This document shows, piece by piece, positions 54,465-63,858 of a stretch of 64,000 nt of DNA. The translations under genes and the position numbers were made by a program. The notes beneath the pieces were generated by a model that made no database searches, had not been told where the DNA came from, and worked only from the letters and a program-made list of their open reading frames with translations. The stretch is taken from positions 62,001 through 126,000 of the forward strand of contig NZ_FUZA01000010.1 in the NCBI RefSeq assembly GCF_900167945.1, written 5' to 3'. The stretch is from Dyadobacter psychrophilus. GTDB lineage: Bacteria; Bacteroidota; Bacteroidia; Cytophagales; Spirosomataceae. The stretch's first letter is position 1. Every line of letters begins with the position of its first letter.

Positions 54465-55598
54465 ATGAAGTTTACATTACAAGTAGAGGATCCGGCATCC
54501 AAAGCAAGAGCCGGGTTTATCGAAACAAGTCACGGAACAATTCAGACTCCGATATTTATGCCGGTGGGCACCGCTGGAACTGTGAAAGCAGTGCATCAGC
54601 GGGAATTAAAGGAAGACATCAGGGCGCAAATTATTTTAGGAAATACATATCATTTATACCTACGTCCAGGCCTGGACATTTTGCAGAAAGCAGGCGGGCT
54701 TCATGGCTTCAACGGATGGGACCGACCGATCCTGACAGACAGCGGCGGGTATCAGGTTTATTCCCTTGCAGGCACCGGAAGAAAGATCAATGAAGAGGGT
54801 GTGGTATTTAAGTCACACATTGACGGTGGCGTACACACATTCACCCCAGAATATGTGATGGATATTCAGCGCATCATTGGGGCCGACATTATCATGGCTT
54901 TTGATGAATGTACCCCTTATCCCTGCGATTTCACATACGCCAGGAAATCGATGGAGATGACGCATCGCTGGCTTGGGCGCTGCTGCGCCAGATTTGATAG
55001 CACTACTGACCTTTACGGCCACAGCCAGACACTTTTCCCGATCGTGCAAGGAAGTGTTTACAAAGATCTTAGAGTTCAATCTGCTGAAACAATTGCTTCG
55101 TACGGGCGCGAAGGAAATGCAATCGGAGGCCTGTCGGTGGGCGAGCCTGCCGAGATCATGTACGAGCTTACCGAAGTAGTTTGCGATATCCTTCCGAGGG
55201 ATAAGCCGAGATATCTGATGGGTGTCGGCACCCCCGCAAATATCCTGGAATGCATCGCCCTGGGTGTTGATATGTTCGATTGTGTGATGCCAACAAGGAA
55301 CGCACGCAATGGCATGATTTTTACGACAGAGGGTGTAATTAATATTCGCAATGAAAAGTGGAAGGATGACTTGTCACCGATCGATGCCGGACTTGGAGGT
55401 TATGTCAGTACATTCTATAGTAAGGCTTACCTTCGGCACCTGGTGAAATCGGATGAAATGCTTGGGGCTCAGATCGCAAGTGTGCATAACCTTACTTTTT
55501 ATCTGTGGCTGGTTAACAGTGCAAGAGAGAAGATCATAGCAGGAGAATTTGTTCCATGGAAGAAAGAAATGGAAAAAAAATTAAATCAACGGCTTTGA
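54465..55598 (+). CDS. tgt: Queuine tRNA-ribosyltransferase
   Basis: A 377-residue TIM-barrel enzyme that exchanges guanine-34 for the preQ1 base in tRNAs with GUN anticodons (including the tRNA-Asn encoded nearby). Substrate-site residues are present: D92 in ILTDSGGYQ, FDECTPYP, the nucleophile region GVGTPANILECIALGVDMFDCVMPTRNARNG (about residues 246-276). However, the CxCxxC zinc motif of E. coli and Zymomonas Tgt is absent. The equivalent stretch after SPIDA reads GLGGYVSTFYS with no cysteine, although the following histidine (LRHL) remains. The rest of the protein is normal in length. Confidence 0.95.
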   Translation: MKFTLQVEDPASKARAGFIETSHGTIQTPIFMPVGTAGTVKAVHQRELKEDIRAQIILGNTYHLYLRPGLDILQKAGGLHGFNGWDRPILTDSGGYQVYSLAGTGRKINEEGVVFKSHIDGGVHTFTPEYVMDIQRIIGADIIMAFDECTPYPCDFTYARKSMEMTHRWLGRCCARFDSTTDLYGHSQTLFPIVQGSVYKDLRVQSAETIASYGREGNAIGGLSVGEPAEIMYELTEVVCDILPRDKPRYLMGVGTPANILECIALGVDMFDCVMPTRNARNGMIFTTEGVINIRNEKWKDDLSPIDAGLGGYVSTFYSKAYLRHLVKSDEMLGAQIASVHNLTFYLWLVNSAREKIIAGEFVPWKKEMEKKLNQRL

Positions 55599-55676
55599 AA
55601 GTTCAGAAAAGGACGTTTCTTTCGGGTAAAATTTGGTTACAAAATCAGGAAAGTTTTTCAATTGTATCAACTTCGG

Positions 55677-55707
55677 TTGATTAAATGATATTGTTAACCT
55701 ATTTTTG
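55677..55707 (+). promoter_or_regulatory. Promoter of the OmpA-family gene
   Basis: TTG (55677-55679), a 20-bp spacer and TATTTTTG (55700-55707) match the Bacteroidota -33/-7 consensus. Transcription would start near 55714, leaving a leader of about 108 nt, long as is common for abundant outer-membrane protein mRNAs. Confidence 0.7.
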
Positions 55708-55822
55708 TGCGCACTAGGCATTTGGTTAAAGGACGTTTGGCCATGAATAAATTCACAATTTTTTACTCATAATTGACTATAGATCAATCCTAGTTAATCT
55801 TAATAACGCTAACTTGAATAGT

Positions 55823-57277
55823 ATGAAAAAAGTATCCCAGTTGATTTGTTCGTTTGCCCTGGCGGCAATGATGGCGCTGCCTTCATTGGCACAACCACTA
55901 GAGCAGCCGAATTCTCCGGATTACAATCCTAAAGCATCTTATGACGGCCCCTACAAATTGAACACATGGTCAATTTCCGCACACATTGGACCGTCTATGT
56001 TCTTTGGAGATTTGAGAGAATATGATTTCTGGCCTGTGACGAAAACAACTTCTGACAGCCACAAAGAATCCGGTACTTTTCAAGGAGGCTTGACTTTAAA
56101 TAAACAGCTGTCATATTTATTCGGTGCGAGGCTTGATGCTTCTATCGGTAATTTGAGAGGTATGAAGCGCCGGAATTACAACCGTTATTTTGAAGGCAAC
56201 TATTTCGACGTTTCTGTTGCAGGAACTGTGAATCTTAAAGGTCTTTTGATGGGACCAAACAAGATGAAAAGATGGAAAGTTGACGCATACATCGGTGTAG
56301 GTCAAGTGTTTTACGATGCAACTGCGTATGACTTGACAGGCGGTGTTGAGCTTCGTAACACAGGAAACATGAATGATTGGATTATCCCAACAGGATTGAA
56401 TGTTAACTACGAAGTTACAAAACGCATTGACATTGGTCTTGACTTCCGTCTGAACCATACAAACTCTGACTATCTGGATGCAACTTACGGCGGTGACTAC
56501 GACAGAACCCCAGGCAGCTTCGATATCGCAGACCAAAAAACATCCCGCAAAGGAAACTCTGAACTTGACAGCTACGGCTACGGATCGGTTCAGGTAACTT
56601 ACAAATTGGGTAAAAACCCATTGAAAGTTGCAAAAGTGGATGGCAAATGGGATTACAAACCTGACGAAGGTGGATATTACCACTTGCGTTATACAGATCC
56701 TAAGGTGTTGATCAAGCCACCAAAAATCCTTACGCTTGAAGAAATGGACTCCGTTGCTAAGGCAAACCGTCCTAAGGACATTGACCCAAGATTGTTACTT
56801 GACACAGATGGTGACGGTGTTTCTGACTTCTTCGATAAAGAGCCAAATTCACCAGCAGGAAGCATTGTTGACGGTGGTGGCCGCGTTCTTGACTTCGATG
56901 CTTACGTTAAAAACGCACTTAAAAATGGTGCAGCTTGCGCAGAGATCTTTGCTAACGTAATGTTCGATACTGACAAAAACACCATTAAGCCTGAGGCTCA
57001 GGAAATGCTTAAAAATGTAGCTAAGTTAATGAACTTGAACGGATGCCGTCTGCAACTTGCAGGTCACACAGACCGTCGTGCAACAGATCGTTATAACATT
57101 GCTCTTTCGAAACGTCGTGTAGATGCAGTTAAAAACTATCTGATCAACGAAGCTGGTCTGACTGATCCTAGCAAAGTGATTGTTGACTACTTCGGTTCAT
57201 TCAAACCAATAGCTGACAGCGCGAAACGCGAAGGTTTGTTGAAAAACCGTCGTGTAGAATTGAAACTTCTTCCATAG
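55823..57277 (+). CDS. OmpA-family outer-membrane protein
   Basis: The ATG at 55823 is preferred to the TTG at 55814. The 484-residue protein has a signal peptide (cut near SLAQ), a beta-barrel-like N-terminal region (about 40-290) and a calcium-binding thrombospondin-type-3-like segment (DTDGDGVSDFFDKEPNSP). It ends in an OmpA peptidoglycan-binding domain (about 375-484, with FANVMFDTDK, LAGHTDRRA and NRRVELKLLP). It anchors the outer membrane to the cell wall. Its codons are noticeably uniform (many AAC, GTT, CGT), as expected for a highly expressed gene. A strong terminator follows directly. Confidence 0.92.
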   Translation: MKKVSQLICSFALAAMMALPSLAQPLEQPNSPDYNPKASYDGPYKLNTWSISAHIGPSMFFGDLREYDFWPVTKTTSDSHKESGTFQGGLTLNKQLSYLFGARLDASIGNLRGMKRRNYNRYFEGNYFDVSVAGTVNLKGLLMGPNKMKRWKVDAYIGVGQVFYDATAYDLTGGVELRNTGNMNDWIIPTGLNVNYEVTKRIDIGLDFRLNHTNSDYLDATYGGDYDRTPGSFDIADQKTSRKGNSELDSYGYGSVQVTYKLGKNPLKVAKVDGKWDYKPDEGGYYHLRYTDPKVLIKPPKILTLEEMDSVAKANRPKDIDPRLLLDTDGDGVSDFFDKEPNSPAGSIVDGGGRVLDFDAYVKNALKNGAACAEIFANVMFDTDKNTIKPEAQEMLKNVAKLMNLNGCRLQLAGHTDRRATDRYNIALSKRRVDAVKNYLINEAGLTDPSKVIVDYFGSFKPIADSAKREGLLKNRRVELKLLP

Positions 57278-57294
57278 TAGGTTGAAATATATTT

Positions 57295-57331
57295 AAAAGA
57301 GAAAGGCTCCCGATGGGAGCCTTTCTCTTTT
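57295..57331. terminator. Strong bidirectional-looking terminator
   Basis: A 17-bp perfect stem (57295-57311 and 57315-57331, core AAAGGCTCCC/GGGAGCCTTT) with a 3-base loop, flanked by A-rich and T-rich ends. It ends the OmpA-family transcript 18 bp after its stop. Confidence 0.92.
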
Positions 57332-57380
57332 GACAAAACCGTAAAAAACCAATCTCAACTGTAACAGGGTATAATTCAAA

Positions 57381-58484
57381 ATGAAACAATACGATTATTT
57401 AATAGTTGGCGCAGGATTGTGGGGCTCCGTTTTTGCACATGAGGCAACAAAAAGAGGAAAGAAATGCTTGGTAATAGATCGCAGGGATCACACGGGTGGT
57501 AATATTTTTTGCGAGAATGTCGAAGGAATTAATGTTCACAAATACGGTGCACATATTTTTCATACAAACGACAAAGACATTTGGGATTATGTAAATTCAT
57601 TTGTTGAGTTTAACAGATATACCAATTCGCCAGTCGCCAATTTCAACGGCGAACTTTACAATCTTCCGTTCAACATGAACACCTTTTATCAGCTTTGGAA
57701 AGTGAAAACACCGGAAGAAGCAAAAGAGAAGATCAGGCAGCAGGTGGAAGAAGCTGGTATAACAGATCCCCAAAACCTGGAAGAGCAGGCAATTTCTTTG
57801 GTAGGAACTGACATCTATCACAAGCTGATTAAAGCGTATACTGAGAAACAATGGGGACGGAAGGCAACTGAACTTCCTGCATTTATCATCAAACGCCTGC
57901 CGGTAAGGTTTACCTTTGATAACAATTATTTCAATGACCGTTACCAGGGAATTCCTATTGGCGGTTACAACAAGTTGACCGAAGGACTCCTGAAAGACAT
58001 TGAAGTGAGGACGGGTGTTGACTTTTTTAAAGAACGAGAAGAGCTTACAGCGCTTGCTGAAACAGTAGTATATACCGGCCCAATTGATGAATATTTTGGT
58101 TTCCAGTTTGGCCAGCTTGAATACAGAAGCCTGCGTTTTGAGAACCAATTGCTTGATCAGGAAAATTACCAGGGCAATGCTGTTGTAAATTATACCGACG
58201 GTGAAACACCTTTTACCCGGATCATCGAGCACAAGCATTTTGAATTTGGAACGCAGCCAAAAACGGTAATTACCCACGAATTCCCGCAAGAATGGGAGAA
58301 AGGCTCAGAGCCATATTATCCTGTAAATGACGACAAGAATTCTGCGATTTTCAATCAATATAAAGACCTGGCAGCACAGGAAGCCAATGTTATTTTTGGA
58401 GGTCGCTTAGCCGAATATCGTTATTATGACATGCACCAGGTTGTTGGATCTGCATTAAAAAAAGTGAAAGTGCATTTCGCTTAA
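57381..58484 (+). CDS. glf: UDP-galactopyranose mutase
   Basis: A 367-residue flavoenzyme that converts UDP-galactopyranose to UDP-galactofuranose for surface polysaccharides. The FAD-binding GxGxxG is in YLIVGAGLWGSVFAHEA (glycines 9, 11, 14). Family features are GGNIFCE, GAHIFHTND, the substrate-site region TEKQWGRKATELP and RLAEYRYYDMHQVV near the end. It has strong hairpins on both sides, so it is transcribed alone, just before a polysaccharide locus that may use its product. Confidence 0.95.
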   Translation: MKQYDYLIVGAGLWGSVFAHEATKRGKKCLVIDRRDHTGGNIFCENVEGINVHKYGAHIFHTNDKDIWDYVNSFVEFNRYTNSPVANFNGELYNLPFNMNTFYQLWKVKTPEEAKEKIRQQVEEAGITDPQNLEEQAISLVGTDIYHKLIKAYTEKQWGRKATELPAFIIKRLPVRFTFDNNYFNDRYQGIPIGGYNKLTEGLLKDIEVRTGVDFFKEREELTALAETVVYTGPIDEYFGFQFGQLEYRSLRFENQLLDQENYQGNAVVNYTDGETPFTRIIEHKHFEFGTQPKTVITHEFPQEWEKGSEPYYPVNDDKNSAIFNQYKDLAAQEANVIFGGRLAEYRYYDMHQVVGSALKKVKVHFA

Positions 58485-58502
58485 ACATTAATTACGCTAC
58501 TT

Positions 58503-58546
58503 AAATCCCTGATTTGCTTATACATAGCGAATCAGGGATTTTTTAT
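58503..58546 (+). terminator. Rho-independent terminator after glf
   Basis: AATCCCTGATT (58504-58514) pairs with AATCAGGGATT (58530-58540), extended inwards by a few pairs, and is followed by a T-rich run. Confidence 0.88.
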
Positions 58547-58628
58547 TTTACTTTTTTTGAAAAATTTTTCACGTTTTGTGTGACCTGTTTCCAAAGCCTC
58601 CGTCTAAACAGAAAATCACACAAGACCA

Positions 58629-60974
58629 ATGCAGGGAAACAGGCCAGATATTGTAACAAACACAAATTCAGGAAATGCTGATAAGATCCGGTATGCATTG
58701 CTATTTGTGCAGAGCGTACGGACATACTGGCAATGGGTTGCTTTTTGTCTGGCGCTAAGCCTTGTGGTTTCCTTCGTTTATCTGCGCTACATCACTCCCC
58801 AATTTTTAATAACCGCCTCCATACTCGTACGTGATGACGCGAAGGGCTCCGAGTTCGGCGACACCGCTTTTCTGGAAAGTATGGGGATGCCCTCGGTGAA
58901 AAGCAGCGTGGACAATGAAGTGGAAATCCTGAAAAGCCGAACGCTTATGGAAAGCGTAGTGGAAGATCTGCATTTAAATGTGCGCTACTTTTCGACTGGA
59001 CATGTGAAGACTACGGAATTGTTTGATAAATCTCCGTTCCAATTAACGCTGATAAGTGCAGGAAACCCAGGAGAGGTGAAACTGCGCACCTATTATCTGA
59101 CATTAGGCAAAAAGAATTGCTATAAGCTTCAAGCCGGCGCTGAAACGTATGAAGGAAGATTTAAAGACACAATAAAAATTCCGAATGGCCTCGTCAAGCT
59201 CGAACGGACCTCCAATTTGTACAGTCCTGAAGACCAATATTCCATTGTGATTCAAGATCAGGAAGAGCTTGTGGACCAGTTCAGAAAAGCACTTTCTGTT
59301 TCGCCGACCAATAAGTTGGTAAGCATGATAAATCTGTCGCTCGATGAAGTTGTTCCGGGAAAAGGTGAGGCAATTTTGGAAAGGCTCCTAATCAATTATT
59401 TTAAGGTAAGTATTGAAGATAAAAACAGAATCGCGGATAGCACACTTGCATTTATCTCTAAAAATCTGGCCGAGGTTTCGGCGGAATTAGCAGCTAATGA
59501 AAAGGCCATTGAAACATTTCAAACTCTGCATCACATTACTGATCTGGGCGAAAACATCCGTCAATTATTAAATAAGTCCGTCGAGTACGAAAAAGAAGAA
59601 TACAAATACAATGTTCAGTCCCTGACTGCGCACGGGTTACTTCAATTTCTCCGCTCAAAGCCACTGCATATCGTTCCTGCGCAGCTTTTTATTCAGGATT
59701 CTGGCTTTCTCTCGCTTGTTGAAAAATATAATACTATTCAGCTGGCATTAACAAAGGACTTGACGACGACCAATGAATCGCATCCGAACATTAGGTCTCA
59801 ACGTGTTCAACTAAATCATCTCCGTGAAGACCTGATTGCCAACATTACTTCTCAGCTAAACGATTTACGTATCGGGCTAACGGCTGTTGATAGTTATAAA
59901 GCCGGGGTTAAACGAAAATTGGGGCAAATTCCAGCAACGGAACGACAGTTTTTGGAGGCAAAACGACAACAGCAAATCAAGCAGGAGCTTTACATTTTGC
60001 TTCTGAAAAAGCGCGTAGAAACTTCTATTTCCAAATCTTCAACGCTAGCCAACGCCCGCATTGTTGACCGTCCCAAGTCAGGCTCAAAGCCAGTTAAACC
60101 AAATAAGCAACTCGTGATTTTAATGGCGGGTTTCATAGGCATCGGTTTTCCCATGGCCGTTATACACCTGAAACACATTCTCAGCACCAGGATTACGGAT
60201 AAATCGGACATTTCCGCGAAGCTTAATGTTAATGTGCTGGCAGAAATAAGCCATAAATCCGGCACTGACACAACTATCTATTCCAATTCGCAAAGTCAGG
60301 TGGCTGAGCAATTTCGCGTTCTGCGTACCAATGTGCAGTTTTTATCTATATCAAAACAAAACCAGGTCATCCTCCTGACATCCAGTATGAGCGGTGAGGG
60401 GAAGTCATTTGTTGCTGCCAACCTATGCGGCTCTCTGGCACTAACCGGCAAGAAGGTCCTTTTGCTGGAACTGGATCTGAGAAGGCCACGGATGGCCCGG
60501 GATCTTAACTTGAACGAGGAAGGTTTTACCAATTGCCTTTCATCTAACCTGAGTTTGCATGAATTCATGCAGGCGGCACCTTTCAAGAATTCCTTCGACG
60601 TAATTACCGCGGGTGATATTCCGCCAAATCCTTCGGAATTATTAGCGTTGCCAAAAGTAGATGAAATGATCCGGGCAATAAAGATCCAGTATGACTTTAT
60701 CATATTGGACACGCCGCCGATCGGGCTGGTTACAGATGCCCGCTTGCTGAGTCATTTGGCAGATTTATCGCTATATGTTATCCGACAAGGATTTACATAC
60801 AAAAATCAGCTTGGAATAATCAGGGAAATCCGGGATCAAAATCAATTGCGGGGATTGCATTTGATCCTGAATGACATTCGCGAAGCTCCCGGCACAAATT
60901 ATGGCTACGGCTATTATACACCGAAAAAGCGGTATCTAATCAACGCATTAAAGCGAAACATTTTTAAATCATAA
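58629..60974 (+). CDS. Polysaccharide biosynthesis tyrosine autokinase (Wzc-like)
   Basis: A 781-residue polysaccharide co-polymerase with kinase. A first membrane helix (about 37-57) is followed by a Wzz domain, a periplasmic coiled-coil region (about 270-465) with a GNVR-like segment, a second helix (about 493-515) and the BY-kinase domain. The kinase has Walker A in SSMSGEGKS (about 584-592), Walker A' in LLLELDLRRPRM and Walker B in FIILDTPPIG. The C-terminus holds a tyrosine cluster (Y758, Y760, Y762, Y763, Y768) for autophosphorylation. It controls chain length and export of capsule or EPS. No wza is adjacent in the window. Confidence 0.93.
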   Translation: MQGNRPDIVTNTNSGNADKIRYALLFVQSVRTYWQWVAFCLALSLVVSFVYLRYITPQFLITASILVRDDAKGSEFGDTAFLESMGMPSVKSSVDNEVEILKSRTLMESVVEDLHLNVRYFSTGHVKTTELFDKSPFQLTLISAGNPGEVKLRTYYLTLGKKNCYKLQAGAETYEGRFKDTIKIPNGLVKLERTSNLYSPEDQYSIVIQDQEELVDQFRKALSVSPTNKLVSMINLSLDEVVPGKGEAILERLLINYFKVSIEDKNRIADSTLAFISKNLAEVSAELAANEKAIETFQTLHHITDLGENIRQLLNKSVEYEKEEYKYNVQSLTAHGLLQFLRSKPLHIVPAQLFIQDSGFLSLVEKYNTIQLALTKDLTTTNESHPNIRSQRVQLNHLREDLIANITSQLNDLRIGLTAVDSYKAGVKRKLGQIPATERQFLEAKRQQQIKQELYILLLKKRVETSISKSSTLANARIVDRPKSGSKPVKPNKQLVILMAGFIGIGFPMAVIHLKHILSTRITDKSDISAKLNVNVLAEISHKSGTDTTIYSNSQSQVAEQFRVLRTNVQFLSISKQNQVILLTSSMSGEGKSFVAANLCGSLALTGKKVLLLELDLRRPRMARDLNLNEEGFTNCLSSNLSLHEFMQAAPFKNSFDVITAGDIPPNPSELLALPKVDEMIRAIKIQYDFIILDTPPIGLVTDARLLSHLADLSLYVIRQGFTYKNQLGIIREIRDQNQLRGLHLILNDIREAPGTNYGYGYYTPKKRYLINALKRNIFKS

Positions 60975-60992
60975 CACAAATATGGCCACACT

Positions 60993-61997
60993 ATGAATGG
61001 AGAAATTTACATGATCGCCGAAATCGGGCAGGCACATGAAGGAAGTTTAGGTTTAGCGCATTCTTACATTGATGCACTTGCATCGAGTGGTGTAAATGCC
61101 GTCAAATTTCAGGTCCACATTGCGGAAGCAGAAAGCAGCATCCACGAGCCATTTCGAACAACATTCTCATATAAGGATCCTTCCCGAATGGATTACTGGA
61201 AAAGGATGGAGTTTTCGGAAGAAGAATGGGTCGGCTTAAAAGCACATTGCGAAATGAAAAAGCTCGACTTCATTGCCAGTCCGTTTTCAATCAGCGCTGT
61301 TGGGCTGCTTGAAAGGATCGGCGTCAGCGCGATCAAGATCGGGTCAGGCGAAATGAATAATCTTTTACTTTTGTCTGCTGCCGCGGGAATTGCAAACAGG
61401 ATAATTTTATCCTCCGGGATGAGTTCGCTTTCTGAACTTGACAATGCGATTGCACAGGTGAATGACAATTGTAAGCTTTCCTTGCTTCAATGTACATCCT
61501 CCTATCCCACCGGTCCACACCAGTGGGGACTCAATGTTATTCCCGTTCTAAAAGATCGTTATCAGATCCCGATAGGCTTTTCGGATCATTCAGGAGATAT
61601 TTTTGCCAGCCTCGCCGCCGTGGCAAGTGGTGCCGAAATCCTTGAATTTCATGTCACATTTGACCAGAGAATGTTTGGACCCGATTCAACTTCTTCGATA
61701 AATATCGATCAGGTAAAGCAACTGGTAAAGGGTGTCCGACAAATAGAAACCGCTATGAAGTTTCCTGTCGACAAATCTGACTGTTCCGAATACACAACAT
61801 TGAAAACGATTTTCGGAAAATCTCTGGCAGTAAATAATGATCTCAGAGTAGGGCACATTATGACGGTTTCCGATTTGGAAGCGAAGAAACCTGCGGGATA
61901 CGGCATATTGCCAACGCATTTTGAAACTGTTGTAGGCAGACAATTAAAGCACGATCTCGCAAAATGGTCATTCTTAAATCTCAGTGACCTACTATGA
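60993..61997 (+). CDS. neuB: N-acetylneuraminate synthase family protein (NeuB-like)
   Basis: A 334-residue enzyme that condenses phosphoenolpyruvate with a 6-carbon amino sugar to give a nonulosonic acid. The TIM barrel has EIGQAHEGSLG, KFQVH, IKIGSGE and metal-binding histidines H199 (FSDHSG) and H220 (EFHVTFD), spaced 21 apart as in NeuB of Neisseria. The C-terminal SAF domain is present (about 275-334). Whether it makes sialic, legionaminic or pseudaminic acid is undecided. It overlaps the neuC-like gene by 4 bp. Confidence 0.9.
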   Translation: MNGEIYMIAEIGQAHEGSLGLAHSYIDALASSGVNAVKFQVHIAEAESSIHEPFRTTFSYKDPSRMDYWKRMEFSEEEWVGLKAHCEMKKLDFIASPFSISAVGLLERIGVSAIKIGSGEMNNLLLLSAAAGIANRIILSSGMSSLSELDNAIAQVNDNCKLSLLQCTSSYPTGPHQWGLNVIPVLKDRYQIPIGFSDHSGDIFASLAAVASGAEILEFHVTFDQRMFGPDSTSSINIDQVKQLVKGVRQIETAMKFPVDKSDCSEYTTLKTIFGKSLAVNNDLRVGHIMTVSDLEAKKPAGYGILPTHFETVVGRQLKHDLAKWSFLNLSDLL

Positions 61998-63133
61998 AAC
62001 GAAAAATTTGTGTAGTAATCACCGCAAGAGCCAGTTACAGCAGAGTTAAAACGCTTCTTATCGCAATAAAATCGCATCCATCTTTATGCCTTCAACTTGT
62101 GATTACCGGAAGCTGTCTGTTGGAAAAATATGGCGGACTTACGAAACTAGTCAACCAAGACGGTTTTGATCCAATCATCAAGGTTTCAAATCTGCTTGAA
62201 AATGAGAATCCCACCGCTGCGGCGAAAACAACCGGGCTGGGGGTAATTGAACTTGCTTCGGTGTTTGAAAATGTGCGTCCGGATGTCGTAGTAACCGTTG
62301 CCGACAGGTACGAAACCATGTCGGCCGCCGTCGCAGCTTCCTTTATGAACATTCCTCTGGCGCACGTCCAAGGTGGGGAAGTAACCGGAAATATTGATGA
62401 AAAGGTCCGGCACGCGGTGTCAAAGCTGGCGGATGTCCATTTTGTTGCCACTGCATCCGCGCGTAACAGATTGATAGCCATGGGAGAAGTCCCTGAAAAT
62501 GTGTGGCATACAGGCTGTCCTTCCATCGACCTGGCTATTCAGATAAAAAATGATGCAGCCATGCGATTTGACTATGAAAGTTGTCAATCCTTTTCGTCGG
62601 CAAGCAAATATATTGTGGTAATGCATCACCCAGTAACCACCGAGCATGGGTTTACCAAAGACCAATTTTGCAGTTTGGTGAACGCTATAAGTGCACTACA
62701 CATTCCCACCTTCTGGTTCACGCCTAACCCGGACTACGGAGCTGCGCAGATATTAAAAGAGATTCAGCGATACGGCGAAACAAGTAAAAATCTGAAAATA
62801 CATTTTTTGCGGAACCTCAACCCAGAGTCATTTCTAAAACTAATTAAACATTGCGCCTGTCTCATTGGAAATTCCAGCACGGGCATCAGGGAGGCGTCTT
62901 TGCTGGGCACACCGGTTGTGAACATTGGCAGCCGGCAACAGGGCCGGGAACGGTCCTTCAATGTGATTGATGTAGACTTTGATTCAAACGCAATTATTGA
63001 GGCTGTACAAAACCAGCTCGATCACGGACATTATGATAGTTCTATTTTATATGGAAACGGCGATGCCGGAAATCAAATCGCTGACTTACTGGCAAAAATG
63101 AAGTTAAGTGTCAATAAACAAATCACTTACTGA
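61994..63133 (+). CDS. neuC: UDP-N-acetylglucosamine 2-epimerase, hydrolysing (NeuC-like)
   Basis: A 379-residue GT-B-fold enzyme. Features are VITARASYSRVKTLL at the start, VTVADRYETMSAA, the HVQGGEVTGNIDEKVRHAV active-site block, MHHPVTTEH and the UDP-binding end CACLIGNSSTGIREA. It releases UDP and epimerises the sugar to N-acetylmannosamine or a related hexose that NeuB then uses. It overlaps both neighbours (ATGA-type overlap with neuB, one base with neuA), giving a tightly coupled three-gene pathway. Confidence 0.92.
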   Translation: MKRKICVVITARASYSRVKTLLIAIKSHPSLCLQLVITGSCLLEKYGGLTKLVNQDGFDPIIKVSNLLENENPTAAAKTTGLGVIELASVFENVRPDVVVTVADRYETMSAAVAASFMNIPLAHVQGGEVTGNIDEKVRHAVSKLADVHFVATASARNRLIAMGEVPENVWHTGCPSIDLAIQIKNDAAMRFDYESCQSFSSASKYIVVMHHPVTTEHGFTKDQFCSLVNAISALHIPTFWFTPNPDYGAAQILKEIQRYGETSKNLKIHFLRNLNPESFLKLIKHCACLIGNSSTGIREASLLGTPVVNIGSRQQGRERSFNVIDVDFDSNAIIEAVQNQLDHGHYDSSILYGNGDAGNQIADLLAKMKLSVNKQITY

Positions 63134-63858
63134 TGGAAACAAACAAAACAATCCTGGCGATCATTCCTGCTAGAAAGGGTTCAAAAGGGGTTCCCGGGAA
63201 AAATATGAAGCTACTCGGAGGGAAGCCCCTTATTCAATATACAATCGAATCCGCGCTAAAATCGAAGCTTTTGACCACAATTGTAGTGTCAAGCGACTGT
63301 GAAGAAACGGTTGCGTTTGCAAATACCTGGGAAGGAATTGAAGCGCCGTTCATCAGGCCTGCCGCAATTGCGTGTGATGAAACGCCGTCCATTGAAGTGA
63401 TGAAGCACGTCGTAAAATTCTATAAAGAGCGCAAAATGGAGTTCGAATATGTTTGCCTTTTGCAGCCAACCTCGCCGTTCCGCAGCCCCGATCTAATTGA
63501 TAATGCCATTAAACACATGCTTAAAATGGATGCCGATAGCCTGACCACAATTCAAAAAACGCCGGACAAATACAATCCGCTCTGGGCCTTTCACTTGTCA
63601 AACGGCCAGCTTTCACGATTCATATCAGATGTCGCCATGCCCTCCCGCCGACAAGATTTGCCCAATTCGCATTATCGTGACGGCAATATTTATCTGCTCA
63701 AAACATCCCTGCTCAGCCGGAACCGCTTGCTTGGCGGAAGATGTATCGGATATCAGCCTGAAAATGAAATAGATCTTAACATTAACACACTACAAGAATG
63801 GAAGCTCGCGGAATTGTATCTCGAAGTTTACAGCAAGGGAGAAAAAAGCCAGTCCTGA
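63133..63858 (+). CDS. neuA: Acylneuraminate cytidylyltransferase (NeuA-like)
   Basis: A 241-residue CMP-sugar synthase. The nucleotide motif IPARKGSKGVPGKN (11-24) is complete, followed by LLQPTSPFR and the metal-binding aspartates near DGNIYLL and NEIDLN. It activates the nonulosonic acid to its CMP form for transfer onto a surface glycan. The length is that of the short form without the C-terminal phosphatase domain. The next gene starts within its last codons. Confidence 0.93.
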   Translation: METNKTILAIIPARKGSKGVPGKNMKLLGGKPLIQYTIESALKSKLLTTIVVSSDCEETVAFANTWEGIEAPFIRPAAIACDETPSIEVMKHVVKFYKERKMEFEYVCLLQPTSPFRSPDLIDNAIKHMLKMDADSLTTIQKTPDKYNPLWAFHLSNGQLSRFISDVAMPSRRQDLPNSHYRDGNIYLLKTSLLSRNRLLGGRCIGYQPENEIDLNINTLQEWKLAELYLEVYSKGEKSQS

